This document shows positions 17,193 through 26,104 of a DNA stretch of 64,000 nucleotides, piece by piece; positions within the stretch are counted from its first letter, which is position 1; the number at the start of each line of letters is the position of its first letter. The notes beneath the pieces were generated by a model. That model saw only the letters and a program-made list of their open reading frames with translations. It was not told where the DNA came from and ran no database searches. This DNA comes from Rikenella sp031549665. GTDB taxonomy: Bacteria > Bacteroidota > Bacteroidia > Bacteroidales > Rikenellaceae. The stretch covers positions 1-64,000 of the forward strand of contig JAVBPJ010000004.1 of assembly GCA_031549665.1 (NCBI GenBank), given 5' to 3'. Position numbers and translations under genes: made by a program.

Positions 17193-18370
17193 TAACAGTC
17201 CGTTTGAAACCCGGGAAAGAGGCTTCGGCCGAGCGTTTCCACCCTTGGATCTTTTCGGGAGCGATCGCCTCGGCCGACGGCCAGCCCGAAGAGGGCGACC
17301 TGGTGGAGGTGCGCAGCGCATCGGACGGGTTTATCGGCCGCGGGCATTGCTGCGTCGGCTCCATCGCGGTGCGGATACTCAGTTTTGAGCCCGAGCCGAT
17401 CGACCAGGCTTGGTGGAATGCCCGACTCCGGCAGGCTTGGGACGTGCGCCGGGCCATCGGCCTTGTCGACTCGCCCCAAACCACCTGCTTCCGCTGGGCG
17501 CACGGCGAGGGCGACGGCCTGCCGGGACTGGTGGTCGACTGGTACGACGGCGTGGCGGTGTTGCAGGCCCACACGGTGGGCATGTGGCTTGCGCGCGAGG
17601 CCGTTTGCAGCGCGCTCCGCACGGTGGCCGGCGACCGTTTGCGGGCCGTGTACGACAAAAGCAGCGGCACGCTGCCCTACAAAAGCGAGGTCGATGCGGC
17701 GGACGGCTATCTGTACGGCGCAGGGGCGGTGGACGAGACGGTACTCGAAGGGGGACTCTCGTTCCGGGCCAACTGGGAGGGAGGGCAAAAAACAGGCTTT
17801 TTCCTCGACCAGCGCGAAAACCGCGCCCTGGTGGAACGATACGCCCGGGGGCGGAAGGTGCTGAATACCTTTTGCTACACGGGCGGATTCTCGGTGTACG
17901 CCCTGCGCGGCGGAGCCGTGCGGGTCGATTCGGTCGACAGCTCGGCCCGCGCGGTGGAGCTTGCCGAGGCCAACGTGCGGCTCAATGCGCCCGGGGCCGA
18001 TCACCGCGCCGTGGCGGCCGACGCGCTCGACTACGTGAAACGGATGGAACAGGGGGCGTACGACCTGATTGTCCTCGACCCGCCCGCCTTCGCCAAGCAC
18101 CACAACGTGCTGGGCAACGCCTTGCAGGGCTACAAGCGGCTCAATGCGAATGCGTTGGAGAAGATCGCCCCGGGCGGTATCCTCTTCACGTTCAGTTGTT
18201 CGCAGGCCGTCAGCAAAGAGCAGTTCCGGATGGCGGTTTTCAGCGCGGCGGCCATTGCCCGGCGGCGGGTGCGCATTCTGCACCAGTTGACCCAACCGGC
18301 CGACCACCCCGTCAATATCTACCACCCCGAGGGGGAGTACCTCAAGGGGCTTGTGCTTTATGTCGAATAG
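17189..18370 (+). CDS. rlmI: Class I SAM-dependent rRNA (cytosine-C5) methyltransferase, RlmI-like
   Basis: 393-residue protein with an N-terminal PUA-like domain (ITVRLKPGKEASAERFHPWIFSGAI), a central EEHEE-type subdomain, and a C-terminal Rossmann methyltransferase. SAM motifs are VLNTFCYTGGFSVYALRGGA (about 230-249) and VDSVDSSARAVELAEANV; the catalytic motif is LIVLDPPAFAKH, followed by LFTFSCSQAVS with the nucleophilic-cysteine region. RlmI methylates C1962 of 23S rRNA in E. coli; the same target is inferred here. The start overlaps the exonuclease stop, and its own last codons overlap the next gene. Confidence 0.85.
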   Translation: MITVRLKPGKEASAERFHPWIFSGAIASADGQPEEGDLVEVRSASDGFIGRGHCCVGSIAVRILSFEPEPIDQAWWNARLRQAWDVRRAIGLVDSPQTTCFRWAHGEGDGLPGLVVDWYDGVAVLQAHTVGMWLAREAVCSALRTVAGDRLRAVYDKSSGTLPYKSEVDAADGYLYGAGAVDETVLEGGLSFRANWEGGQKTGFFLDQRENRALVERYARGRKVLNTFCYTGGFSVYALRGGAVRVDSVDSSARAVELAEANVRLNAPGADHRAVAADALDYVKRMEQGAYDLIVLDPPAFAKHHNVLGNALQGYKRLNANALEKIAPGGILFTFSCSQAVSKEQFRMAVFSAAAIARRRVRILHQLTQPADHPVNIYHPEGEYLKGLVLYVE

Positions 18371-19313
18371 CGAGGCCTACCCCTGGGGCGATCGTCGGCG
18401 TTACAACAGCTACTCCCGCTATTTTCGGGAACTTTTCGGTGGCCGCATCCAAAAAATCTCGGTCGATGCCGGATTCACCTGCCCCAACCGGGACGGCACG
18501 CTCGGAACGGGAGGATGTACCTTTTGCGTGAACGACGCCTTTACCCCCTCGTACTGCCACCGGGGCGACTCGATCACCCGGCAGATCGACGACGGCATCG
18601 GATTCCATGCTCGCCGCTACAAAAAATCGACCGGATTCCTGGTCTACTTCCAGAGTTTTTCGAACACCTACAAACCGCTCGACGAGCTGCGGGACCTGTA
18701 CGGCCAGGCGCTGGCCCATCCCGCCGTGCGGGGGATCGTCGTAGGCACCCGTCCCGACTGCGTGGACGCCTCAACACTCGACTACTTCGCCCGCCTGTCC
18801 CGGGATCACTACGTGGTGATCGAATACGGCGTGGAGTCGGTCTACGACACGACCCTGCGGGCGGTGAACCGCGGCCACGACTTCGCCTGTTCGAAACGGG
18901 CCGTCGAAATGACCGCCGCCCGAGGAATCCATTGCGGCGCCCACTTCATCCTGGGGCTGCCCGGCGAAACGCCTCAAATGCTTCTGGAACAGGCCGCCGT
19001 GATCAATGCCCTGCCGCTCGAAACGGTGAAATTCCACCAGCTCCAGCTCTTTGCCGGAACCCCCATGGAGCGGCGCTACCGGGAACATCCCGAAGAGTTC
19101 CGGTTCTTTTCGCTCGACGAGTACATCGACCTGTTCATCGACCTGCTCGAACGGCTGCGGCCCGATCTGGTGATCGAACGCTTTGCCGGCGAGGCTCCCG
19201 AACGCTTTCAGGCCGGCCCCTCGTGGGGCGCGCTGCGCAACGAACGGCTGGTGCAACTGCTCGAAGCCCGGCTGGAACAGCGCGGCACCTGGCAGGGGCG
19301 CATCTTCCGGTAG
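18360..19313 (+). CDS. Radical SAM protein, TIGR01212/YhcC family
   Basis: 317-residue radical SAM enzyme of unknown substrate. The iron-sulfur ligands are in CPNRDGTLGTGGCTFC (about residues 41-56), with the wide first spacing of the YhcC family. VVIEYGVESVYDTTLRAVNRGHD and CGAHFILGLPGET follow. The start ATG at 18360 overlaps the end of the rRNA methyltransferase gene by 11 bp; a start 9 bp further up is less likely. Its placement after two RNA-related genes suggests an RNA-modification role, which is inference only. Confidence 0.88.
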   Translation: MSNSEAYPWGDRRRYNSYSRYFRELFGGRIQKISVDAGFTCPNRDGTLGTGGCTFCVNDAFTPSYCHRGDSITRQIDDGIGFHARRYKKSTGFLVYFQSFSNTYKPLDELRDLYGQALAHPAVRGIVVGTRPDCVDASTLDYFARLSRDHYVVIEYGVESVYDTTLRAVNRGHDFACSKRAVEMTAARGIHCGAHFILGLPGETPQMLLEQAAVINALPLETVKFHQLQLFAGTPMERRYREHPEEFRFFSLDEYIDLFIDLLERLRPDLVIERFAGEAPERFQAGPSWGALRNERLVQLLEARLEQRGTWQGRIFR

Positions 19314-19339
19314 GGCGGAGCAGGTACGACGAAAAAACG

Positions 19340-19347
19340 TACATTTG
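19340..19347 (+). promoter_or_regulatory. -7 box of the TPR protein gene (predicted leaderless)
   Basis: TACATTTG followed by five bases (ttgcc) and the ATG at 19353. The signal peptide begins exactly at this ATG, so the start is secure and the mRNA leader would be 0-2 nt. Confidence 0.62.
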
Positions 19348-19352
19348 TTGCC

Positions 19353-21359
19353 ATGAAACGACACCTTTCTTCGATTTTTTTGGCCCTGTGCCTCTCCATA
19401 TGCCTGCTGGGAACCTTCCCGGCGCGTGCGCAGCTCAATAAACCCTACTTTTTTTACAAGGGGCGCGAACTGATTATCGAAAGCCGCTACCGCGATGCGA
19501 TCGAGATGCTGAACCTGTTGCTCCGCACCGAAACCAAAGAGTACGAGGGCTACTTTCTGCGCGGGGTGGCCAAGTACAACCTCGAAGACCTGCTGGGGGC
19601 CGAAAGCGACTTCACCAGCGCCATCGAAGTGAACCCCGTCTACACGCTCGCCTACCAATACCGCGCCATTGTCCGTTCGCGCCTGGGCAACTACAACGAG
19701 GCGCTGAAAGACTACCAGGAGGCGATGCTGCTCCGCCCGAATTCGGCCTACCCCTACTTCAGCCGGGGCGTTACCTTCCTGCTGAGCCAGCAGTTTAAAC
19801 GGGCCGTCGACGATTTTACCAAATACTTGCGGTTCGAACCGACGGACGTAAACGCCCTGTCGAACCGCGGTACGTCGTACCTGTACCTGAAAGACACGGT
19901 GCGCGCCTACACCGACTTCAACCGCGCCATCGAGGTGAATCCCTACAATCCCGAGGGCTATATGCGCCGCGGCCTGTTGGAGGTGATGCAACGCAAGTTC
20001 GACCGGGGGGTGGATGACCTCTCGAAAGCGGTCGAACTCGACTCGAACCTGGCCGTGGCCTACTTCTACCGCGGGGTGGCCAAGGCGCAGGACCAAAAAC
20101 CGGTCGAGGCGCTGGCCGACTTCAACCTGGCCATCGCCCGCGACTCGCTCAACTCGGTTACCTACTTCAACCGGGCCATCCTCCGCAGCCAGATAGGCGA
20201 CTACAACCGTGCGCTTGAGGACTACGACCGCGTGGCCCGCTACAACCCCGACAACGTGCTGGTGTTTTTCAACCGTGCGGCGGTGCGGGCGCAAATCGGC
20301 GATTTCCGGGGGGCGTTGCAGGACTATTCGAGGGCCATTGAACTCTATCCCGACTTTGCGAACGCCTACCTTGGCCGCGCCGCCGTCAAGAATCAGATGC
20401 GCGACTTCCGCGGGGCCGAAAGCGACCAGAAAATAGCCAAAAATCAGATCGACAGCTACCGCAACAAGCTATCGGACAGCAGCTTCTCGATATGGGCCGA
20501 CACCAGCCGGCAGTACGACAAAATGATGTCGTTCGACAACGACCTGGGGCGCAACGAACTGCGGGCCATGGTGAGCGATGTGCAAAGCGAGGTGAGCCTG
20601 TTGCCGCTCTTCCGGGTGATCCCCACCCGGGCCGATACCTCGGTGATCTTCAATCCGCGCATCTATCAAAATGCCCGTCTGGAGCGTTTCGCGGCCGTTG
20701 TCGATCCGTCGGGTACGGCGTGGAGGCTGACCAACCAGCGCACCCAATTGCCCGAAGACAGCCTGGGGCGGTGGGACAACCGCAATGTCAACCCCTCGGG
20801 CGCGGCCGAAAACTTCCGCAAGGGAACCACCCAGTACCTGCTGCGGCAGTACGCGTCGTCGATGATCTACCTGACCAAAGCGACCGATGCCGACACGAAA
20901 AATCCGTTCGCCTACCTCAACCGCGCCGTTACGCAGGCCGAGATGATCGAGTTCATCGCCTCGCTCGAAACCAACAGCCCCGTGCAGCGCATCGCCGTGT
21001 CGACCGACGATCCGGCCACGCGCCTGATCCAACACGAATCGAAACGCACCTACGACTACTCGGAGGCGATCGCCGACCTGAAAAAGGCGATCTCCCTGAT
21101 GTCGGAATTGCCGCACCTGTATTATAACCTCGGGAACATCTACTGCCAAAGCGGCGATATGCCCGCCGCCATCGAGCAGTACAATAAGGCCATCGAGCTG
21201 TTCCCCTACTTTGCCGAGGCTTACTACAACCGCGGGTTGGTGCAAATTTTCCTGCGCGACACCCAAAAGGGCTGCCTCGACCTGAGCAAGTCGGGCGAGC
21301 TGGGACTTCAGGAGGCCTACACGGTGCTGAAACGCTATTGCATTCGGATGAACAAGTAA
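19353..21359 (+). CDS. Exported tetratricopeptide repeat protein
   Basis: 668-residue secreted protein: signal peptide (HLSSIFLALCLSICLLGTFPARA, cleavage near residue 26), then at least nine consecutive TPR motifs (about 35-365), for example YEGYFLRGVAKYNLEDLLGA and YFNRAILRSQIGDYNRALED. A non-repeat middle region (about 370-480, IWADTSRQYDKMMSFDNDLG) follows, then more TPRs at the C-terminus (about 485-660). TPR arrays bind proteins. This arrangement is common in Bacteroidetes periplasmic proteins of unknown function, and no partner is visible. It is monocistronic, with its own promoter and a strong terminator. Confidence 0.9.
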   Translation: MKRHLSSIFLALCLSICLLGTFPARAQLNKPYFFYKGRELIIESRYRDAIEMLNLLLRTETKEYEGYFLRGVAKYNLEDLLGAESDFTSAIEVNPVYTLAYQYRAIVRSRLGNYNEALKDYQEAMLLRPNSAYPYFSRGVTFLLSQQFKRAVDDFTKYLRFEPTDVNALSNRGTSYLYLKDTVRAYTDFNRAIEVNPYNPEGYMRRGLLEVMQRKFDRGVDDLSKAVELDSNLAVAYFYRGVAKAQDQKPVEALADFNLAIARDSLNSVTYFNRAILRSQIGDYNRALEDYDRVARYNPDNVLVFFNRAAVRAQIGDFRGALQDYSRAIELYPDFANAYLGRAAVKNQMRDFRGAESDQKIAKNQIDSYRNKLSDSSFSIWADTSRQYDKMMSFDNDLGRNELRAMVSDVQSEVSLLPLFRVIPTRADTSVIFNPRIYQNARLERFAAVVDPSGTAWRLTNQRTQLPEDSLGRWDNRNVNPSGAAENFRKGTTQYLLRQYASSMIYLTKATDADTKNPFAYLNRAVTQAEMIEFIASLETNSPVQRIAVSTDDPATRLIQHESKRTYDYSEAIADLKKAISLMSELPHLYYNLGNIYCQSGDMPAAIEQYNKAIELFPYFAEAYYNRGLVQIFLRDTQKGCLDLSKSGELGLQEAYTVLKRYCIRMNK

Positions 21360-21388
21360 CCCGTTGCCCCCGCACGCGGCAGACGCAG

Positions 21389-21428
21389 GCGGCCCTCCCC
21401 CGGACGGGGAGGGCCGCTTTGCTTTTTT
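21389..21428 (+). terminator. Terminator after the TPR gene
   Basis: 12-bp stem gcggccctcccc / ggggagggccgc, 5-nt loop, followed by tttgctttttt. It lies between convergent genes. Confidence 0.9.
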
Positions 21429-21438
21429 GTCAAAAGGG

Positions 21439-22074
21439 TTACAGGTAGTCGATCTGCCAGCGCACCTCGTCGGCCAGGGCGGGATCAAGCAGGGGCAATA
21501 GCTCGGAGATCGCCGGACGAAGCGCGGGGTGGTGCCGCCACAGCTCGCGCAGGGCGAACGAGGCGGGTGCGGCGGGGAGCTGCCGCCACAGGGGTTCCGA
21601 AAGAAAGGGTTCAAGCTGTTCGGCTGCCGAGGCCGGCGCAGCCAGCCGCAACAGGTGGAGTGCGGCCAGTCGTTGCAGGTCGGAAGAGGTGTCGCCGCCC
21701 AACCAGCCGCGTGCCGCGGCAAGGGCTTCGGGCGTTTTGGAAAACAGTTGCGCAACGCTCTGCTCGGCCTCCTCGGCGGTGCGCCACGACGAACTCCACC
21801 GCTCGATCTGCTCGAGTGTCATTTGCGCGGGATCGGCCACAAAAAGGGCCGCCAGCCTCAGTTCGCGGATATCCTGCCGCCACAGCGCCTCGGCCAGTTC
21901 GGGGTCGGGGGCGTAGGGCAGGGCCGCCTGGCGGAGGGTGGGCAACGATACGCCGTAGTTGAGGCCATAATGGGCGCCGCGTTCGCGCATGGCCTGCGAA
22001 ACGGCGCCGTTCATCTCGATGCGCAAACTGCGCATCAGGGCCAACAGTTTTTCGGTAACCGTCGGGATTGCCAT
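21439..22074 (-). CDS. DNA alkylation repair protein, AlkD-like HEAT-repeat protein
   Basis: 211-residue all-helical protein of the DNA alkylation repair family. The N-terminal block RERGAHYGLNYGVSLPTLRQAA and the following DIRELRLAALFVADP resemble AlkD HEAT repeats. AlkD excises bulky or cationic alkylpurines without base flipping. Several Bacteroidetes members have lost the key acidic and aromatic residues, and activity here cannot be judged from the sequence. The start is 7 bp after the phosphoesterase stop, so the two are probably co-transcribed. Confidence 0.78.
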   Translation of the reverse strand: MAIPTVTEKLLALMRSLRIEMNGAVSQAMRERGAHYGLNYGVSLPTLRQAALPYAPDPELAEALWRQDIRELRLAALFVADPAQMTLEQIERWSSSWRTAEEAEQSVAQLFSKTPEALAAARGWLGGDTSSDLQRLAALHLLRLAAPASAAEQLEPFLSEPLWRQLPAAPASFALRELWRHHPALRPAISELLPLLDPALADEVRWQIDYL

Positions 22075-22081
22075 GGGAAAA

Positions 22082-23095
22082 TCAGGGGTGTTCGGTCCGG
22101 ATCAACGCTTCGAACCGCGCGACAGCCTGTTTCATCGAACCGAAAAAACGGCCTCCCGACGCATTTTTGTGGCCGCCGCCGTTGAAGTGGTCGCGGGCAA
22201 AGCGGTTCACGTCGAAGTCGCCCTTCGAACGGAACGACACCTTGATGCAGTCGAGGGTTTCGATAAAAAAGGCGGAAAAACGCACCTCTTCGATCGACAA
22301 CGGCAGGTTGACCATCCCCTCGGTGTCGCCCACCTGGTGGTTGAAGCGGGTCTTTTCACCTTGCGACAGGGTGAGGTAGGCGGTGTGCAGGGCGGGTTCG
22401 ATCACCAGTTTTTCGGAGATCAGGTAGCCCATCATCCGCAGCCGGTCTTCGCTTTGGGTGTTGAATACGGTCCGGGCCACTTCGACCGGCTGCGCTCCAC
22501 GCTCCACCAGCGTGGCCACGGCGCGGTACAGGGCGGGCGTAAGGTTGCCGAAGCTGAAGTTGCCCGTGTCGGTGGCCATGCCCACGTAGAGCGCGGTGGC
22601 GATGTCGGCGGTGATGGCGTCGGCTTTACCCAGGGCGGCCAGCAGGTCGTAGATCAGGTGGGCGGTCGAGGAGTAGGCCGAGTCGGAAAACGAAAGCTCG
22701 TACTCCGGGGCCTCCAGGTGGTGGTCGATCAGGATGCGCGGCGCGGCGATGTTTTCGGCCACCGTGTCGGCCATTTTCTCCAGGCGGTCGGGCTGGTTGA
22801 AGTCGACGAAAATGAACAGGTCGGCCCCCGCCAGGTAACGTTTGGCCTGCGCGTCGGCGCCGGCGAACACGTCGATGGAGTCGAACAGGGGTACGCAACG
22901 CAGAAATTGCGGCGCCCGGTTGGGGACAAAAAAGCGTACCTCGTGGCCCTGTCCCCGCAGAAACAGGGTAAGCGCCACGCCCGACCCGATGGCGTCGCCG
23001 TCGGGATTGGCGTGCGAAAGCACGGCAATGGTACGGGCTGTTGAGCAAAAGCGGCTAAATTGCGCGATTTTTGCAGAAGTGAACGTAGTTTCCAT
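22082..23095 (-). CDS. nrnA: DHH-family phosphoesterase, NrnA-like (nanoRNase/pAp phosphatase)
   Basis: 337-residue DHH/DHHA1 protein. The N-terminal motif is SHANPDGDAIGSGVAL (about 27-42), the DHH motif is ILIDHHLEAP (about 120-129), and the C-terminal DHHA1 signature GGGHKNASGGRF is near 310. NrnA-type enzymes degrade 2-5-nt RNAs and dephosphorylate 3'-phosphoadenosine-5'-phosphate. The start METTFTSAKIAQF at 23095 is preferred over a start 48 bp upstream because the promoter TACCTTTG lies at 23116-23109. The gap to the divergent DUF4492 gene is only 28 bp. Confidence 0.9.
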   Translation of the reverse strand: METTFTSAKIAQFSRFCSTARTIAVLSHANPDGDAIGSGVALTLFLRGQGHEVRFFVPNRAPQFLRCVPLFDSIDVFAGADAQAKRYLAGADLFIFVDFNQPDRLEKMADTVAENIAAPRILIDHHLEAPEYELSFSDSAYSSTAHLIYDLLAALGKADAITADIATALYVGMATDTGNFSFGNLTPALYRAVATLVERGAQPVEVARTVFNTQSEDRLRMMGYLISEKLVIEPALHTAYLTLSQGEKTRFNHQVGDTEGMVNLPLSIEEVRFSAFFIETLDCIKVSFRSKGDFDVNRFARDHFNGGGHKNASGGRFFGSMKQAVARFEALIRTEHP

Positions 23096-23116
23096 TATCT
23101 TTAAGCCACAAAGGTA
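23096..23116. promoter_or_regulatory. Interlocking divergent promoters of nrnA and the cyd operon
   Basis: Within 28 bp between opposite start codons lie a plus-strand near-consensus box TATCTTTA (23096-23103) and a minus-strand TACCTTTG (23116-23109). They face each other and the predicted transcription starts (about 23107 plus, 23105 minus) cross. RNA polymerase could occupy only one at a time. The -33 region of each must lie in the other gene's coding sequence. Confidence 0.55.
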
Positions 23117-23123
23117 ATCCTTT

Positions 23124-23330
23124 ATGAGCAGACTGCGCAACATTGGCCGCTTCTACTACGACGGCTTCCGCGAGATGGGCCCCCTGGGGCGCACCCTGTG
23201 GTGGGTGATCGGTATCAAGCTGGTGCTGATGTTCGCGGTGTTGCGAATCTTTTTCTTTCCCAATGCCCTGGGAGGGATGGAGGAGCGGGAGCAGGCCGAA
23301 AAAGTGAGTAACGAACTGATAAACCGGTAA
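23124..23330 (+). CDS. DUF4492 protein, cytochrome bd accessory-type small membrane protein
   Basis: 68-residue protein with a basic amphipathic N-terminus (RLRNIGRFYYDGFREM), one membrane helix (LWWVIGIKLVLMFAVLRIFFF, about 25-45) and a short soluble tail. This is the DUF4492 family, which in Bacteroidetes sits directly before cydA. By analogy with other small Cyd subunits (CydX-like) it may stabilise the oxidase; that is inference. It ends 3 bp before cydA. Confidence 0.85.
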   Translation: MSRLRNIGRFYYDGFREMGPLGRTLWWVIGIKLVLMFAVLRIFFFPNALGGMEEREQAEKVSNELINR

Positions 23331-23333
23331 TTT

Positions 23334-24872
23334 ATGGAAGATTTGACAAGCGTGGTGGATTGGTCGAGGGCGCAGTTTGCCCTGACCGCGGCGTACCATT
23401 GGATTTTTGTGCCGCTCACCCTGGGGTTGAGCTTTATGATCGCCTGGATGGAGACGCGCTATGTCCGCACGGGCGATCCCTTCTGGAAACAGACCACCCA
23501 GTTTTGGATGCGCCTGTTCGGAGTGAATTTCGCGGTCGGGGTGGCCACGGGGCTGATCCTCGAGTTCGAGTTCGGAACCAACTGGAGCAACTACTCCTAC
23601 TTTGTGGGCGATATTTTCGGGGCCCCGCTGGCCATCGAGGGGATCATGGCCTTTTTCATGGAATCGACCTTCATTGCGGTGATGTTTTTCGGATGGAACC
23701 GCGTGTCGAAACGTTTCCACCTGGCCTCCACGTGGCTGGTGGCGGTGGGCGCTTCATTATCGGCCCTGTGGATTTTGGTGGCCAACGCATGGATGCAGTA
23801 CCCGGTGGGGACGCACTTCAACCCCGATACGGCCCGCAACGAGATGATCGACTTTTGGGCCGTGGCCGGTTCGCCGGTGGCGATGAACAAGTTTTTTCAC
23901 ACGGTCAGCTCGTCGTTCATCCTGGCCGCCGTCTTCGTGGTGGGTGTGGGGGCGTGGTTCCTGCTGCGCGGCCGCGAAGAGCGGATGGCGCGTAAAAGCA
24001 TGACGATCGCCGCGGTCTTCGGCCTGTTCGGCTCGCTGGTAACGATCTACACGGGCGACGGAGCGGGGCAGCAGGTGGCCCGTCACCAGCCCATGAAACT
24101 GGCCGCGATGGAGGGGCTGGAGGTCGGTTCGTCCCGTGCGCCGCTTACCATCGTCGGCGATGTTAAAGTGCCGGGGATGCTGTCGCTGATGAGTTTCCAC
24201 GACTTCGACGCTTTTGTCCCCGGAACCGACGACCTGGTGTACGGAAATCCGTCGCGGGGCATTCCCTCGACGGCCGAAAAAATGAAACGGGGGCGCTATG
24301 CCAAAGAGCTTTTTGCCGCCTACCGCGAACAGCCCTCCGATTCGCTCGGCCGCCTGTTCGACCGCGCCACCCCCGAAGGGGCGGCATTCCACAACGACTA
24401 CTTCCGCTACTTCGGCTACGGCTACCTGCAACGGCCCGAACAGGCGATCCCTCCGGTGCCGCTGGTCTTTTGGTCTTTCCGGGTGATGGTGGGAGCCGGC
24501 GTGCTGTTTATGCTGCTGTTCGGACTGGTGTTGTGGTTCGAGCGCAAGGGGCGTTTGCCCTCGACCCGTTGGCTGCTGCACGCGGGATTGTGGTCGATCC
24601 CTCTGGCCTACCTGGCCTCGCAGGCGGGATGGGTGGTGGCCGAAGTGGGCCGCCAACCCTGGGTGATTCAAGACCTTTTGCCCACCTCGGCCGCCGTTAC
24701 CCAAATCGGTAAGGGGTCGGTGCAAACCACCTTCTGGATCCTGTGCGCCCTGTTCGCTGTGCTGCTGGTGGCCGAAATCCGCATCATGGTACGGCAGATC
24801 CGGCGAGGAAGCACTCCCGCCGACCATGCGCCGGCCGCACAAACCAAGTCAGACCACGTAGAAACGATATAG
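23334..24872 (+). CDS. cydA: Cytochrome bd ubiquinol oxidase subunit I
   Basis: 512-residue haem-binding subunit of the bd-type quinol oxidase (quinol to O2, high oxygen affinity). The N-terminal haem ligand region is SRAQFALTAAYHWIFVPLTLG, with the histidine near residue 21. NWSNYSYFVGDIFGAPLAIEG and NKFFHTVSSSFI contain further conserved haem-ligand positions. The C-terminal block GWVVAEVGRQPWVIQDLLPT carries the conserved GRQPW. The periplasmic Q-loop region (about 245-380) is of the Bacteroidetes type. About nine membrane helices. cydB follows after 2 bp. Confidence 0.97.
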   Translation: MEDLTSVVDWSRAQFALTAAYHWIFVPLTLGLSFMIAWMETRYVRTGDPFWKQTTQFWMRLFGVNFAVGVATGLILEFEFGTNWSNYSYFVGDIFGAPLAIEGIMAFFMESTFIAVMFFGWNRVSKRFHLASTWLVAVGASLSALWILVANAWMQYPVGTHFNPDTARNEMIDFWAVAGSPVAMNKFFHTVSSSFILAAVFVVGVGAWFLLRGREERMARKSMTIAAVFGLFGSLVTIYTGDGAGQQVARHQPMKLAAMEGLEVGSSRAPLTIVGDVKVPGMLSLMSFHDFDAFVPGTDDLVYGNPSRGIPSTAEKMKRGRYAKELFAAYREQPSDSLGRLFDRATPEGAAFHNDYFRYFGYGYLQRPEQAIPPVPLVFWSFRVMVGAGVLFMLLFGLVLWFERKGRLPSTRWLLHAGLWSIPLAYLASQAGWVVAEVGRQPWVIQDLLPTSAAVTQIGKGSVQTTFWILCALFAVLLVAEIRIMVRQIRRGSTPADHAPAAQTKSDHVETI

Positions 24873-24874
24873 CC

Positions 24875-26002
24875 ATGGAACTGTTGCAACATTACTGGTG
24901 GGCGATCATCGCCCTGTTAGGGGCTCTGTTGGTTTTTCTGCTCTTTGTACAGGGCGGGCAGAGCCTGCTGCCGCGGCTGGGCAAAACGCCCGAAGACCGC
25001 CGGTTGATGGTCAATACCCTGGGCCATAAATGGGAGTTTACTTTTACGACGCTGGTTACTTTCGGCGGCGCCTTTTTCGCCTCGTTCCCCCTGTTTTACA
25101 GCACCAGTTTCGGCGGCGCCGTCTACCTGTGGACAGCCATCCTGCTGCTGTTTGTGGTACAGGCGGTGGGGTACGAATTCCGGTCGAAGGCGGGCAACTT
25201 GCTGGGACGCTCCACCTACGACGCTTTTTTGATGCTGAACGGAGCCTTGGGCCCGTTCCTGTTGGGGGTGGCGGTGTCGGGCCTGTTCTTCGGCGCGCCG
25301 TTCGAGGTGGAACCCGCCCGGTTGTCCTACGGCGGAGCCATTTCGGTGTGGCACTCCCCGTGGCGCGGATTCGAGGCGCTGGCCAATCCCCAAAGCCTGC
25401 TCTTCGGGGCGACGGTACTGCTCCTGGCCCGCGTGTTGGGATTGCTCTATTTTGTCAACACCATCGGCGACGCCGATTTTGTGCAGCGGTGCCGTAAACG
25501 GCTCGTTGGGGAGGGAATCCTCTTTGTGGGACTCTTTTTGGCCCTGGCGGCGGTGATTGCGCTGCACCCGGGCGTGGAGGTCGCCCCCGACGGGTCGATG
25601 AGTTGGCAGCCAGCGCAATACCTGCATAATATGATCGAAATGCCGTTGGTGGGGGCGGGTTTCCTGCTGGGGGTGTTGGCGGTGCTGGCGGGCCTGTGGC
25701 TGGGGATCTTTACCCGCAGCGCTTCCGGCGTTTGGTATGCCGGGGCGGGGACGATCCTTACGGTGTGGACGCTGTTGCTGGCGGCGGGGTGGAACAACAC
25801 GGCCTATTACCCGTCCACGGTGGAGGTGGCCGACTCGCTGACCATTGCCAACAGCAGCTCGTCGGAGTTCACCCTGACGGCCATGACCTGGGTCAGCGCC
25901 CTGATTCCGGGGGTGGCGGCCTATATCTGGTGGGCGTGGCGGGCCATGAACCGCCGGCCGATGACCCGCCGCGAACTGGAGGATGACGAACACACCTATT
26001 GA
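24875..26002 (+). CDS. cydB: Cytochrome bd ubiquinol oxidase subunit II
   Basis: 375-residue, eight- to nine-helix membrane subunit paired with CydA. Conserved features include the N-terminal WWAIIALLGALLVFLLFVQGGQSLL, KWEFTFTTLVTFGGAFFASFPLFYSTSFGG, and the C-terminal WNNTAYYPS followed by SLTIANSSSSEFTLTAM. The start at 24875 is two bases after the cydA stop. The operon DUF4492-cydA-cydB gives terminal oxidation under low oxygen, typical of 'nanaerobic' Bacteroidales. No cydCD is present in the window. Confidence 0.96.
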   Translation: MELLQHYWWAIIALLGALLVFLLFVQGGQSLLPRLGKTPEDRRLMVNTLGHKWEFTFTTLVTFGGAFFASFPLFYSTSFGGAVYLWTAILLLFVVQAVGYEFRSKAGNLLGRSTYDAFLMLNGALGPFLLGVAVSGLFFGAPFEVEPARLSYGGAISVWHSPWRGFEALANPQSLLFGATVLLLARVLGLLYFVNTIGDADFVQRCRKRLVGEGILFVGLFLALAAVIALHPGVEVAPDGSMSWQPAQYLHNMIEMPLVGAGFLLGVLAVLAGLWLGIFTRSASGVWYAGAGTILTVWTLLLAAGWNNTAYYPSTVEVADSLTIANSSSSEFTLTAMTWVSALIPGVAAYIWWAWRAMNRRPMTRRELEDDEHTY

Positions 26003-26104
26003 TACAGGGGGGGCGGACGGCGCAATAAAATCCGGACAGGGTAATCAAACAAGCCCCGTGGATTTGTTCCCCAAGGCCCTTGCGCGATATTGGCAACGCA
26101 AGCT

